Positions 1 through 9,440 of a stretch of DNA of 64,000 nt are shown here, piece after piece; within the stretch, counting starts at the first letter, position 1; every line of letters starts with the position of its first letter. Both the position numbers and the translations under genes were made by a program. The notes below the pieces were generated by a model. The model saw nothing but the letters and a program-made list of their open reading frames with translations. It was not told the DNA's origin and ran no database searches. The DNA comes from Riptortus pedestris (Eukaryota > Arthropoda > Insecta > Hemiptera > Alydidae), in assembly GCA_019009955.1 (NCBI GenBank), contig CM032233.1:18112501-18176500 (forward strand), read 5' to 3'.

Positions 1-23
1 TTGCGACCGCTAGAGCGTTAACA

Positions 24-75
<52 letters not shown>

Positions 76-171
76 ATTTTGAACGGACCTCATTTTCGTC
101 GTCCACTGAGTAGGATCGATGGACATTTGAAGAAAATGCAATGAGTACGACCTCAATAGCTGATTTCCCTG
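1..171 (-). mobile_element. HINE copy, 5' half, cut by window edge
   Basis: Begins inside the element at the conserved TTGCGACCGCTAGAGCG block, then a (TA)n tract at about 24-76, then the TTTTGAACGGACCTCATTTTC and GGATCGATGGACATTTGAAG blocks, all on the minus strand. The terminal half-palindrome ends at TGATTTCCCTGA, so the outermost GGGAAATCTGCT is lost. The 3' arm lies outside the window. Confidence 0.85.
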
Positions 172-295
172 AATAAATAAAAGATATGAAAATATAAAAA
201 AAAGTATTTTTTCATCTAAAAGTTATTCTACTTTTAGCATTTTTTAAGGAACTACTGTCATCCAACTTTCCGATTGTCAAAATTCTACATAATGG

Positions 296-600
296 TTAAA
301 TTGCACCTAACCTTGTGCTACTACGGTAATTTGGACGGGTTATCTACCTGTTATAAATTTATTTAATCTTGTAAAATTATATCCTAACATGTTAAAATAT
401 GAATCGCCATTGTTTGGCATGGTCCTATTTATTTTGTACTTTTGTAACATTTAGCCTTAAAAAATTGTTAATATTTATTTAATTTTGTAAAATTATATTC
501 AAACATGTTAATAGATGAATCGCCATTGTAGCGGCATCTCAAATAAATAATACATGTTATAACCTTTCCTAGCCGGGGAGGGATTTTATTGATCAAGTTA
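296..600 (-). repeat. SINE-related fragment interrupted by a 198-bp insert
   Basis: The stretch CTACTACGGTAATTTGGACGGGTTATCTAC matches, in the minus orientation, the body of the tRNA-derived SINE that is complete at 8563-8782. It resumes at 563 (CCTTTCCTAGCCGGGG). The upstream 200-295 region matches 5765-5870, so the SINE piece is carried inside a larger dispersed repeat. Confidence 0.5.
357..554. mobile_element. Short insert flanked by 8-bp direct repeats
   Basis: The SINE-related sequence is split by 198 bp flanked by TGTTATAA at 349-356 and 555-562. The equivalent place at about 5919 is uninterrupted. The insert contains two copies of a roughly 57-bp direct repeat (357-412 and 473-529, both ending in GAATCGCCATTGT). 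An 8-bp duplication would suit a hAT-type MITE, but terminal inverted repeats are not clear. The class is open. Confidence 0.4.
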
Positions 601-633
601 ATGAGTTAACGTGTAAGTGGAATCCTTAAAAAA

Positions 634-1358
634 AATTCCGTCACGCAGGGGCTGCGTAAACTAAGCACATTTCCCACGTGAAGTTTTACAATAGATAAAT
701 TTGCATGCTGGTAACACTTTACGCCACCGTGAGTAAATACAAACGGTAATGAGAAACCTTCCATTTAATTTTAATAAGCTCCCAACGGAAACGGCTTCTG
801 AATTGTAAACAAAAAGGTCTGCCAACCACTCAGAGCTGAACATATTAATAGACATATTCTTCACCGGAAAGAAACACAATTACTTAAATATATCTGAATA
901 TAACTTATTAACTTTATTGCAAACTATTTACTATATCTAGTAGGTACTGTAATTTATAATGAATAATTGCATATATCTCACGAACTAGAAGCTTACACCA
1001 GTCTCTAAACGAATTTCACGAGAGCCGAACAGTTGCGGAAATGGCCGAACTAAATTTCGGCCGAATCTCACGATCAAAACTGACAAGAGCCGAACAGAAC
1101 CGACAACAGCCGATCTCATCTCGTCCGTTATCAGCACACGCTTAATAAAAATGCAAATATCTCAGTTAATATTCAAGATAGAGAATAAATTGATATAACA
1201 ATATTTATAGTAAATTTAATTTGCAATAAGATTGGTTCTTTACACTTTTTCGATACGACCAGTCATTAACAAACTTGATCTTTCTTTTTACTCAAAACGA
1301 CTAAATATCGAGTTTAGTAACGATCAAACAATAATTACTACATCTAGGGCGGTAACAG

Positions 1359-1415
<57 letters not shown>

Positions 1416-1462
1416 TTTTGAGTACGACCATAAAGGCTGATTTCCCTTAGGGGAAATCTGCT
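634..1462 (-). mobile_element. HINE copy, full length, mixed 3' arm
   Basis: The left end carries CCGTCACGCAGGGGCTGCGTAAAC (terminal hairpin) and the right end ATTTCCCTTAGGGGAAATCTGCT (5' palindrome). A (TA)n tract sits at about 1364-1412. The outer 3' part matches the long-arm subfamily, but from about 1015 it matches the short-arm subfamily (GAGCCGAACAGTTGCGG). The copy is therefore chimeric. The G-run/core block is partly deleted. Confidence 0.88.
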
Positions 1463-2090
1463 AAGAAACGATGGTGGTTAAATACCCCTTGAAAAGTAGT
1501 GTACACTTGGAGCATGTAGAGGATAAAATGAATGTGTGTATATAAATTATTTATTATAGAATGCATTATTATATAGTATAATAAACAAATATTATTTAAA
1601 AACATAAAGGATTGTGGTTAACGCCTTGAGAAGTAGTGTGGACTCTCGAAAAGCATTGAGGATAAAATACATTTCTGGATCTGACTGAATTGAAGACATT
1701 TTTTTCAGACCTATAATAGCTTAAACAACTTATATATATAATCGACTCTATTATATAATATATTTTCATATATTATAATATAAGAATGTTATTTAAAAAA
1801 AAACAACAACAATGATTGTTAAATAACACCTTGAAAAGGAGTGTACACTTGAAATGCCTTGGTGATAATATAAATGTGTTCATAAGGCTGATTTGAAGAA
1901 ATCATTTATTATATAATACATTATCATATAGTATAATATAAGAATGCTATTTAAAAAATAAATAAATGGCGGTGGTTAAATAACCCTTTGAAAAGGAGTG
2001 TGCACATTCAAAACACGTAGAGAATAAAATACATGTCTCTATCTGAGTGAATTGAAGAAGTTGTTTCCTGACCTATAATGGCTCAAACAA

Positions 2091-2152
<62 letters not shown>

Positions 2153-2153
<1 letters not shown>

Positions 2154-2475
2154 GAGGGGGGTACAGAAAGTTCTAAGCCTGATATATATATATATTCAAA
2201 TATATTTTCAACTTACATATTTTTATTTTTCAATATAGTCCCCCTCAACAGCAACGCACTTATTCCACCGCTTTTCCAACACAGGTGATCTCAGCTGTCA
2301 AGGTTGTTTTGGAAGGTTTTGACAACAATTTTTTTTTGACCGGGTTACAGATGTTGGAAAAGCGGTGGAATAAGTGCGTTGCTGTTGAGGGGGACTATAT
2401 TGAAAAATAAAAATATGTAAGTTGAAAATATATTTGTATATATATATCAGGCTTAGAACTTTCTGTACACCCCTC

Positions 2476-2476
<1 letters not shown>
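2153..2476. mobile_element. Mariner-derived foldback (palindromic MITE)
   Basis: A 324-bp near-perfect inverted repeat with arms at about 2153-2281 and 2350-2476 and a spacer of roughly 68 bp, flanked by TA on both sides within a (TA)n tract. Both ends start CGAGGGGNGTACAGAAAGTT in inverse orientation, resembling mariner-type terminal repeats. Each arm carries the 3' end of a mariner transposase gene, so the element looks like two 3' ends joined head to head. Confidence 0.75.
2315..2410 (+). pseudogene. Mariner transposase C-terminal remnant
   Basis: The right arm of the foldback encodes 31 residues and a stop, reading GFDNNFFLTG..EKRWNKCVAVEGDYIEK. The pattern W-x-K-C-(V/I)-x(3)-G-D-Y-(F/I)-E-K just before the stop is typical of the extreme C-terminus of mariner-family transposases. 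A mirror copy lies in the left arm on the minus strand (stop near 2236-2238). No catalytic domain is present, so this is a non-functional fragment retained inside a MITE. The family assignment rests on this motif and on the terminal repeats. Confidence 0.65.
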
Positions 2477-2516
<40 letters not shown>

Positions 2517-2688
2517 CGTCTCTATTATATTATATATTTTCATATAATATAATATACAAATGTTATTTAATTGTTATTTTATTATATAGTATAATACAAG
2601 AAAGTTATTTAAGAAATAAATAAATGATGGTGGTTAAATAACCCATTCAGAAGGAGTGTGGATTCTCGAAACGCGTAGAGGATAAAAA

Positions 2689-3230
2689 AGTCCGTCACGC
2701 AGGGGCTACGTAAACTAAGCAGATTTCCCTCGTGAAGTTTAGTAATAGATAAATCTACATACTGCTAACACAACACCACCGTGAATAAATACAAACGGAA
2801 ATATGCTTCATTCCATTTCAATAACCTGCCGACAGGAAGCGTTAGAAATGTAAACAAACAGGTCTGCCCGCTTCACACAGGAAAGAAAAACAATTACTGA
2901 AATATATCAGAATATAACATATTAATTTTATTGAGAACTATTTACTAATATCTAGTACTGTAATTAATAACGAATCAGAATAATTTGTATCTCAATCAAC
3001 CAAATTTAAGTATTCCAAAAACTTAAGACGGGCGGAATCACCAGGACATATTACATGTGTCTTGTATAATAAATGTCTTTTGACTACAATGTTTGGTATT
3101 TAAGCTTCGAATAATGTGATTTATTGTGTAGCAGAGTATTGTTTATCTTATGAGATTAACATGAGTAGAAGTGGCGGTTTGCAAAAGGCTGAAAACTGAA
3201 AAATGCAAGTATTTCTGTTAATATTCAAAA
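2689..3230 (-). mobile_element. HINE copy, 3' half (long arm)
   Basis: Starts at AAGTCCGTCACGCAGGGGCTACG, keeps the long 3' arm (CGGAAAGAAAAACAATTACTGAAATATATC..GAGTAGAAGTGG) and stops near AAATGCAAGTATTTCTGTTAATATTC. The core, microsatellite and 5' end are missing. The following 3240-3380 is unclassified. Confidence 0.8.
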
Positions 3231-3379
3231 TACTTTACTTTTTAGCCCTGAAGAAGAGAAAATAAATATTCTCGAAATATTGGAATGAACTAAGATTTTT
3301 TCAACAACACTGACCAAAACTTCAAAAAACAACAACACCATATATATACATATATATAAACTGGTCGAAAACAACACCA

Positions 3380-3382
<3 letters not shown>

Positions 3383-3421
<39 letters not shown>
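3383..3421. repeat. (TA)n microsatellite
   Basis: Uninterrupted TA dinucleotides outside a recognisable HINE, between an unclassified AACAACACCA-rich stretch and the dispersed repeat at 3440. Confidence 0.9.
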
Positions 3422-3429
<8 letters not shown>

Positions 3430-3439
3430 ATATACGAAT

Positions 3440-3654
3440 CATTTTATTTACTATTGTTTTTATGTTATATTTTGGTACGCTGTTTGGTTTTATACCGTTG
3501 GTGGTATATTGCCATCCCAGTTAGTATGTGATAAAATTAGCGAAAAGAAAGATGTTGTCTTCCTGCATTAAATGTTTATTTTTGACAATCGTTTAAGTAT
3601 CAATCAAGAAATCGTTGTATACTGTTGAGCTTAAATTGGTCATAATTTTGTATT
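3440..3654 (+). repeat. Unclassified dispersed repeat, copy 1 (flank of HINE)
   Basis: Shares long similarity with 6040-6267: GTTTGGTTTTATACCGTTGGTGG..ATATTGCCATCCC, GAAAAGAAAGATGT, TATTTTTGACAATCG and GGTCATAATTTT. In both copies the similarity runs straight into the 5' terminus of a HINE, so HINE and flank were copied together in one duplication. Confidence 0.6.
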
Positions 3655-5104
3655 AGCAGATTTCCCTTGAGGGAAATCGACTATTGAGGTCGTACTCATG
3701 ACGCGATTTTTGAAACATTTCTTCAAATGTCCATCGAACCTACCCAAGTGATGACGAGATTGAGGTCCCTTCAAAATTTTATATATACATATGTCCGTTA
3801 ACGCTCTAGCAGTGACAATTTTTGATTGCTCGTTACCAAACTTGATATTTAAAGGTTTTTTGTTAAATGAAAGATCAAGTTCGTTAATGGCTGAAATCAA
3901 ACGAGTGGGAGCTGGGTTTAGAGGGGGGATTTCCGAAAATTCAAAATATCTCCGTTACTGTACGTCGGATCGAACAATTGTATAGAACAAATCTCATTGC
4001 AAATTAAATGTACTATAAATATGTTTATATAAATTTAATATCTATCTTGAACATTTACCGAGACATTTGCACTTTTCAGTTTGGAGCCTTCAGCAAACCC
4101 CCACTTCTACTCATGTCATATTAACAATAAGCTGTTATATCATGAATAACTTCAGTACAAGGTTAAATACCAAGTATTGTTTTCATTGAACTATTACTTT
4201 GTGAGATATATGCAAATGCGTTCTGTTGACCCCCCCCCCTCCTTCTATTGTTCTTGGATTACTTAAATTTAAGTGATTGAGATAACACTGATTCTGATTC
4301 ATTACAAATTACAGCGCTAACTTTAGTAAATTGTTTTCAATAAAATTAATATGTTATATTGAGATATATTTCATTAATTGTTTGTCTTTCCGGTTTATCT
4401 ATCTATTCAACGCTACGAGGCTTGGTGGCCTGTTTGTTTACAAGTCAGCCGCTTTCCGTTGTTGAGATTATTAACTTGTATTGTAAATTGACTGAAAGAT
4501 TTCTCATTACCGTTTGTATTTCGGCATTCGAAATATCTCTAAATTTTCTATAAATATTGTTCTATATATATTTTCCGTGTAATGAGTATTAACCGAGATA
4601 TTTGGATTTTATAGTTTTACGCTTTCAGTAAACCCCCACTCCTACTAGTGTCATATTAATAATAAGCTGTTATATCATGAACCACTTCATTATAAGGTTA
4701 AATACCAAATATTGTTTTGAACAAACCTTTATTATACGAGATACAAACAAATACGTTCTGTTGACCCCCCTCCCCCCTCTTCTTTTGTTCTTGGATCACT
4801 AAATGATGATTGAGATAGACATTATTCTGATTTATTTTAAATTATTCCACTAGCTATAATACATAGTTTTCAATAAAATTAATATGTTATATTCAGATAT
4901 ATTTTATTAATTGTTCATCTTTCCGGTCTAGAATAATTCTAACTATTCAGCGGTGCGAAGTTCGCTGCCATGTTTGTTTACAACTCACATCTTTCCGTGG
5001 TAGACATAATTTACTTGTAAGTTGACTGAATGATGTCTTATTACAGTATGTATATTTATCTGTTGTAAATCTGCTTAGTTTACGCAGCCCCTGCGTGACG
5101 GACT
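3655..5104 (+). mobile_element. HINE copy, full length, long arm internally duplicated
   Basis: Runs from AGCAGATTTCCCTTGAGGG to CTGCGTGACGGACTT. It is the longest uninterrupted copy (about 1450 bp). The 3' arm block (AACCCCCACTNCTACT..CATATTAA..ATAAGCTGTTATATCATGAA, then C-tract, then TTTGTTTACAA) occurs twice, around 4090-4500 and 4630-5000, so the arm is tandemly duplicated. The microsatellite is only a short TATATATACATATG. Confidence 0.88.
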
Positions 5105-5111
5105 TCATGAC

Positions 5112-5317
5112 ATGTTGATAAGATTTGTGGCTTTAGTGTTTGTAGGGTGGTGGGCAGGGGTAGGGAGTGGGGAGTTCTCCTCCAGCTACTTGCAAGATTG
5201 CCTCCTTCAGTTCCAACCTGCCCCTCGACTCAGATACACTACCTTCCCGTCACTCAGTCTCGCCGTGCTCCCTTTACGTATTACAACTACCAGTCCGACA
5301 CATCCCACAATCTGCCG
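5112..5317 (+). other. GC-rich unique stretch, possible exon
   Basis: Just past a HINE end lies an unusually GC-rich, non-repetitive stretch. An ATG at 5112 opens a reading frame starting MLIRFVALVFVGWWAGVGS, hydrophobic like a signal peptide. A consensus donor CCG|GTGAGT occurs at 5318. All three forward frames are open here, so coding is not specifically supported, and no protein family is recognised. The only polypyrimidine-AG (5331-5346) is too close to be a usual acceptor. Confidence 0.15.
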
Positions 5318-5544
5318 GTGAGTCCGTCTGTATTTTTTTTTTTTCAGTTTCATTAATTGCATGAAAGTCAATTATATATAAAGATGTTGCTAGTTTCATT
5401 GCATTTAAAAATGTTTATTTCTTGAGTAATCATTTATCTTCTCAAGGGGTCTGTCTAAAATAAATTCGTTTGAAATGACATATAAATTAATTTTCCATAT
5501 CCCTACATGCACTTCGTATTTTTTCCATTTATTTTTTATTTTTA

Positions 5545-5765
5545 TTTCTCAAGCCAAAATCTAGTCTACTTTTATGTGATGGATTACGCTTTTTCTTCTT
5601 CTTTTTTATTTCTGTTTCTTTGATTCTCCATTGTTTATTGAAGGAAAGTCTTTACCCGAGATGAGAATTTAGTTTTCCGGGTGGAGTTTAACACTGACGT
5701 TTTACCCCCATTCTTTTACATTATTTTTTAGCTAGATTTCTTAAATTTATACTGTATTCTTTCAT
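5545..5765 (+). repeat. Unclassified dispersed repeat, copy A
   Basis: The block TTACGCTTTTTCTTCTTC..GAAGGAAAGTCTTTACCCGAGATGAG..TTTTCCGGGTGGA..TTTATACTGTATTC recurs at 6286-6480 with only scattered differences. Function unknown. Confidence 0.6.
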
Positions 5766-6000
5766 CTGAATGCTATCCTTCTTTTAGCATTTTTTAAGGA
5801 ACCCTGCCATCCAAATTTCTGATTGTCAAAATTCTACATAATGGTTAAATTGCGTTGTGTGGTGTTATTATTTGTTAACGTCCACCTTGTGCTGCTACGG
5901 CTAATTTGGAGGGTTTATAACCTTTTCTTGCCAGGGATGGACTAAGGATTTTATTTATTAACTTAAAGAGCTAATGAGGTAACGTGTAAGTGCAGCCCTT
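5765..6000 (-). repeat. SINE-containing dispersed repeat
   Basis: The first part (ATTTTTTAAGGAACCCTGCCATCC..TACATAATGGTTAAATTGC) matches 215-305. It is followed by a minus-strand SINE tail and body, recognisable as CACCTTGTGCTGCTACGGCTAATTTGG and TTCTTGCCAGGG. The tRNA-like head is missing. Confidence 0.5.
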
Positions 6001-6039
6001 AAAGAAAGAGTGTTTTCTGGGGCAGCTTTTCGAAAAGTT

Positions 6040-6267
6040 GTTTTAGTTAAAGATGAATTTTATTTACAATTGATTTATGACATACTGTGGTAAGCCGTTT
6101 GGTTTAACGCCGTTGATGATATATTGCCATCCCTGTTAGAAAGTGATAATATTAGGGAAAAGAAAGATGTATTCCTGCATTAAATGGTTATTTTTGACAA
6201 TCGGGTAAGTCTCAATAATGAAACCGTTGTATACTGTTCACCTTAAATTGGTCATAATTTTCTATTA
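6040..6267 (+). repeat. Unclassified dispersed repeat, copy 2
   Basis: Counterpart of 3440-3654. It ends at the same HINE 5' terminus, but there the HINE continues for only about 20 bp. Confidence 0.6.
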
Positions 6268-6287
6268 GCAGATTCCCTTAAGGGAAA
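6268..6287 (+). mobile_element. HINE 5'-terminal stub
   Basis: Only AGCAGATTCCCTTAAGGGAA of the element survives before the sequence changes to the dispersed repeat at 6286. This is a deletion or recombination remnant. Confidence 0.7.
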
Positions 6288-6480
6288 TTATGCTTTTTCT
6301 TCTTCTTTTTTTTATTTCTGTTGCTTGGATTCTCCAATGTTTATTGAAGGAAAGTCTTTATCCGAGATGAGAATTTAGTTTTCCGGGTGGACTTTAACAC
6401 TGACGACCCCCCATTCTTTTATATTACTTTCTAGCTAGATTTCATAAATTTATACTGTATTCTTTTATATTTTCTTAAAT
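6286..6480 (+). repeat. Unclassified dispersed repeat, copy B
   Basis: Near copy of 5560-5760, joined directly to the HINE stub at 6268-6287. The 5545-6480 region therefore appears to be a local duplication/rearrangement of about 700 bp period. Confidence 0.6.
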
Positions 6481-8111
6481 TTCGGTTGATTTATGAAATA
6501 TAAAAATGTATTGAAATTCTACTTTTTATTTAGTTCTCACTTTTGCTTAAGAATATTTAGGTTCAATTCTTTTTGGAACATTTCCTTCTTTTTACTTTAT
6601 TCATTTTGCATATTTTATTTTGAGAAGGAATAACTCTCTTCTTCTTATTTTTTGCGTTTGTCTTCCCGACACTCATACTAGTGCCCCACTAACGCTTTGC
6701 TTCAAAAAATATTATAGACGAGTTTAAATTTTTTCCTTTTTAATTATTTCGGATTTTTAATAAATTAAAAATTAGTTTTTGATAATTAATATAATTTGTA
6801 AATTATGGTCAGTGTTTTACATTTTCTCTTGCATGATATAATATATAATTCATACAAATTTCAATATACAATATGCTCATCAATGCCTAATACTGTTTGA
6901 GCCCTGCCATTCTTTTGATTTACTACATTCGCCAGGGGCAATTCTTGGTAAAGAGTCCAAGAAAGACAGTAGGTAGTCAGCGGAAATCCATTTCACTCGA
7001 ATATTTCTTGTCTCAAATTTATCGCTGAATATGCTTGTATCAAACTTACATACACACGCATAAAGCCTCAGGATACATGAATGAGCATAAATATTTGGGA
7101 TATTAAAAAATACCGCCATACATGTTTTAATCGGTATGAAAGGCACAACATTTAGTAGCTAAAGAATAAAAATCACGTGAATTGTGTTTTGTTATATTTA
7201 TCCAGGGCCTTATTACAAAAATTAATAGAAGTGTTAAATGACTGAACAAGTTTAAATATCTTTTTGATTTCCCTATTGGCGAGCTTATAATTATTTTTAA
7301 ATTCCCTTTATTTCTTATTAACAATGTTTTCCGATCGTTAATACATTTCATTAGCAACAGAATTTCTGACACTAATGACGAACTGGTTTTTCTCAAGAAC
7401 AATAGAGATATAAATAATATTTGGAAAAGATTATTATATTTCTATTGTTATACGATACACTGATGAAACAGATAGAAGTTCCAGCTTGGAGCCCGGTGGA
7501 ACAAATAAAATTTAGTGTGTGCTCAACGAGTTGGAAGCTCCTCTAGACCAAGTTAGTCTGTATTCGTAAATAGAAAAATCCCCTAAATTAATGAAGGTTT
7601 TTTTTTGTGGGAAATGATAATGTTTTTCAAATTCCTGCACCTCTCATTGTTTTCTTAATTTAAAAGAACTTGGATACCTTTGAAATTGTTATTTGGGGCA
7701 TTATAGTCTTAAGACGAAAAACATTAAAGAATCCGAAAAATCCTAGATTAATTTACAATCCTAATTGTAATAAATGAACTATCTTTTTAAACTTGGGTGA
7801 AATAATCTTAATAATTTCTTTAATTGGAAAGACGATTTTCTGCTCTTACAACAATCTTCATCAGTACCTTATCTTTTGGCTAATGGTTTTGCTGAAATAA
7901 AACTCATTTATTTATTTATTGTCTTGAGCTATCAAATAATTCACATGTTTTTTGCCTTTTGCAAATTTTATTATTTGCAGATAACGATATATATATTTTA
8001 TATAATCAAATTTCTTCTTAGGGAAGTGCTATTTTATTATTTTATGCTAGGTAAAATAATTTTCATATTGATGCCACTAGATGACTAAATGATTATAATC
8101 AAAATTTGTTT
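6481..8111. other. No recognisable gene or repeat
   Basis: AT-rich sequence. Open frames here are short, composition-driven and match no family I know. No splice-coupled coding pattern is visible. Confidence 0.5.
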
Positions 8112-8115
8112 TACA

Positions 8116-8190
<75 letters not shown>
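8112..8190. repeat. (CA)n(TA)n compound microsatellite
   Basis: A run of CA dinucleotides followed by ACGTG and a run of TA dinucleotides. It resembles the microsatellite part of HINEs at 28156-28228 and 61970-62044, but no HINE blocks flank it. Confidence 0.9.
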
Positions 8191-8193
<3 letters not shown>

Positions 8194-8417
8194 CAATTTG
8201 TGTGCGTGTGCGTCTTAATGCTATAACTTTTGAACGGAATGACCAAAAGGAATAATAGAAAATAATTATTTATTCAGTAAGTAAAGAATCACTCAGGTTA
8301 AATTAATCCAAATTAAAAAACAAAATAAATAGGCATGGGTTACTTATAGAAAACCGCGTTTTTCTTGACATGGAGAGACGAAAGATTATATTTAGTGAGG
8401 TCCTCGTTAAATAAAAA

Positions 8418-8531
8418 TAATAAAATAATTTATTATTGGCCACTCGGGTGTTGAACCCACTATTCTAGGTTTACCGTGATATTAAGAAGATCTTCTTAAA
8501 TCAACTTTAGCCCAATTGTTAACTTGAGCCC
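8418..8531 (-). mobile_element. SINE-like tRNA-derived head, diverged
   Basis: Reading the minus strand, GGGCTCAAGTTAAC..GGGTTCAACACCCGAGTGGCC parallels the head of the SINE at 8563-8782, including a weak B-box-like GGTTCAACACC. It ends in a TTATTATT tail on the plus strand. It lacks the normal SINE body, so it may be a shorter subfamily or a truncated relic. Confidence 0.45.
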
Positions 8532-8562
8532 AAATTTATTGAAAATATATTTCAAAAATATG

Positions 8563-8782
8563 TATTTATTTATTAATGCCCACTTTTTGCTACTAAGACT
8601 AAATGGGACGGGTTATCTACAGGTTACCACCCTTTTCTATCCAGGGGGGGACTAAGGATTTCATTTAATGAATTCCGTCACCAAATAAATTCCTATTGCC
8701 CAGGCGGGAATCGAACTGGCCACTCTAGGTGTACCATGTGAGATAAAGATCAACGCTTTAACTCATAGCAAACCTGAGCCCC
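8563..8782 (-). mobile_element. tRNA-derived SINE, near full length
   Basis: The minus strand reads GGGGCTCAGGTTTGCTATGAG (A-box region), then CGAGTTCGATTC-type B-box (here CAGTTCGATTCCCGCC), then a body with ACCCGTCCCATTTAGTC, and ends in an ATAAATAAATA tail. The same family occurs intact at 48222-48474. RNA polymerase III boxes and an A-rich tail identify a SINE. It is not a functional tRNA, since no cloverleaf acceptor stem closes. Confidence 0.75.
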
Positions 8783-8861
8783 TTTTTCAGAATATAGAGC
8801 CGTAAACCAATCATTTTACCCACGACCAGCAGTGAATACCGATAATATGAGCTCACATTTT

Positions 8862-9440
8862 AGCAGATTTCCCTTAAGGGAAATCAGCTATTGAGGTTGT
8901 ACTCATGACGGAATTTTCGACATTTTTCTTCAAATGTCCATCAATCCTACCTAGTAGATGACGAAAATGAGGTCCGTTCAAAACTGTATATATATATTTG
9001 TCTGTTACCGCTCTAGCGGTCGCAATTTTTGTTTGATCCTTACCAAACTTCATATTTAAGCGTCTTATGTAAAAAGAAAGATCAAGTTCGTTAACGGCTG
9101 AAATCGGACCAGTGGGAGGGGGGGGGTTTAAAGGGGGAGGATTTTCGAAAATTCAAAATATCTCCGTTACTATACGTCGGATCGAAAAATTGTACAGAAT
9201 CAATCTTATTACAAATTAAATTTACTATAAATATTGTTATATACATTTATTCTCTATCTTGAATATTAACCGAGATATTTGCATTTTTATTAAATCTGGC
9301 CGGCTAACGGACGAAGTGGCTTTCCCGCCAAAAGCTAGTTCGGTCGTTTCATTAACTGCTCAGCTCAACTGAAATTTCACTATTGTAAAACTTCACGTGG
9401 GAAATCTGCTTAGTTTACGCAGTCCCTGCGTGACGGACTT
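8862..9440 (+). mobile_element. HINE copy, intact short-arm reference copy
   Basis: 579 bp from AGCAGATTTCCCTTAAGGGAAATC to CTGCGTGACGGACTT. All parts are in order: palindrome, AAATGTCCATCAATCC block, short TATATATAT, CGCTCTAGCGG, G-run block at about 9115-9139, core TATCTCCGTTACTATACGTCGGATCG, short arm (CTAACGGACGAAG..CCCGCCAAAAGCTAG), GGGAAATCTGCT and hairpin (one loop-side change, AGTCCCT). Flanked by T tracts. Confidence 0.93.

Larger units (their letters stand above)
1471..2688. repeat. Degenerate minisatellite, about 340-bp dimer period
   Basis: GGTGGTTAAATAACCC..TGAAAAGGAGTGT-like unit starts recur near 1474, 1611, 1813, 1970 and 2628. Short units of about 140-155 bp alternate with longer units of about 200 bp that add a TGAATTGAAGA..CCTATAATGGCTCAAACAACTTATATA segment. 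One TA-rich part has expanded into a long (TA)n tract and received the mariner foldback element. Confidence 0.6.

Noticed and set aside
24..76. Open frames reading Tyr-Ile repeats across (TA)n tracts (also at 1364, 10505, 17022, 27866, 60869 and others)
   Set aside because: They are direct translations of dinucleotide microsatellites in HINEs and have no coding meaning.
8862..9440. Interpreting the HINE family as a classic TIR MITE
   Set aside because: The inverted repeats are asymmetric (terminal at one end, 31 bp inside at the other), there is a 3' hairpin, and no target duplication is seen beyond T residues.
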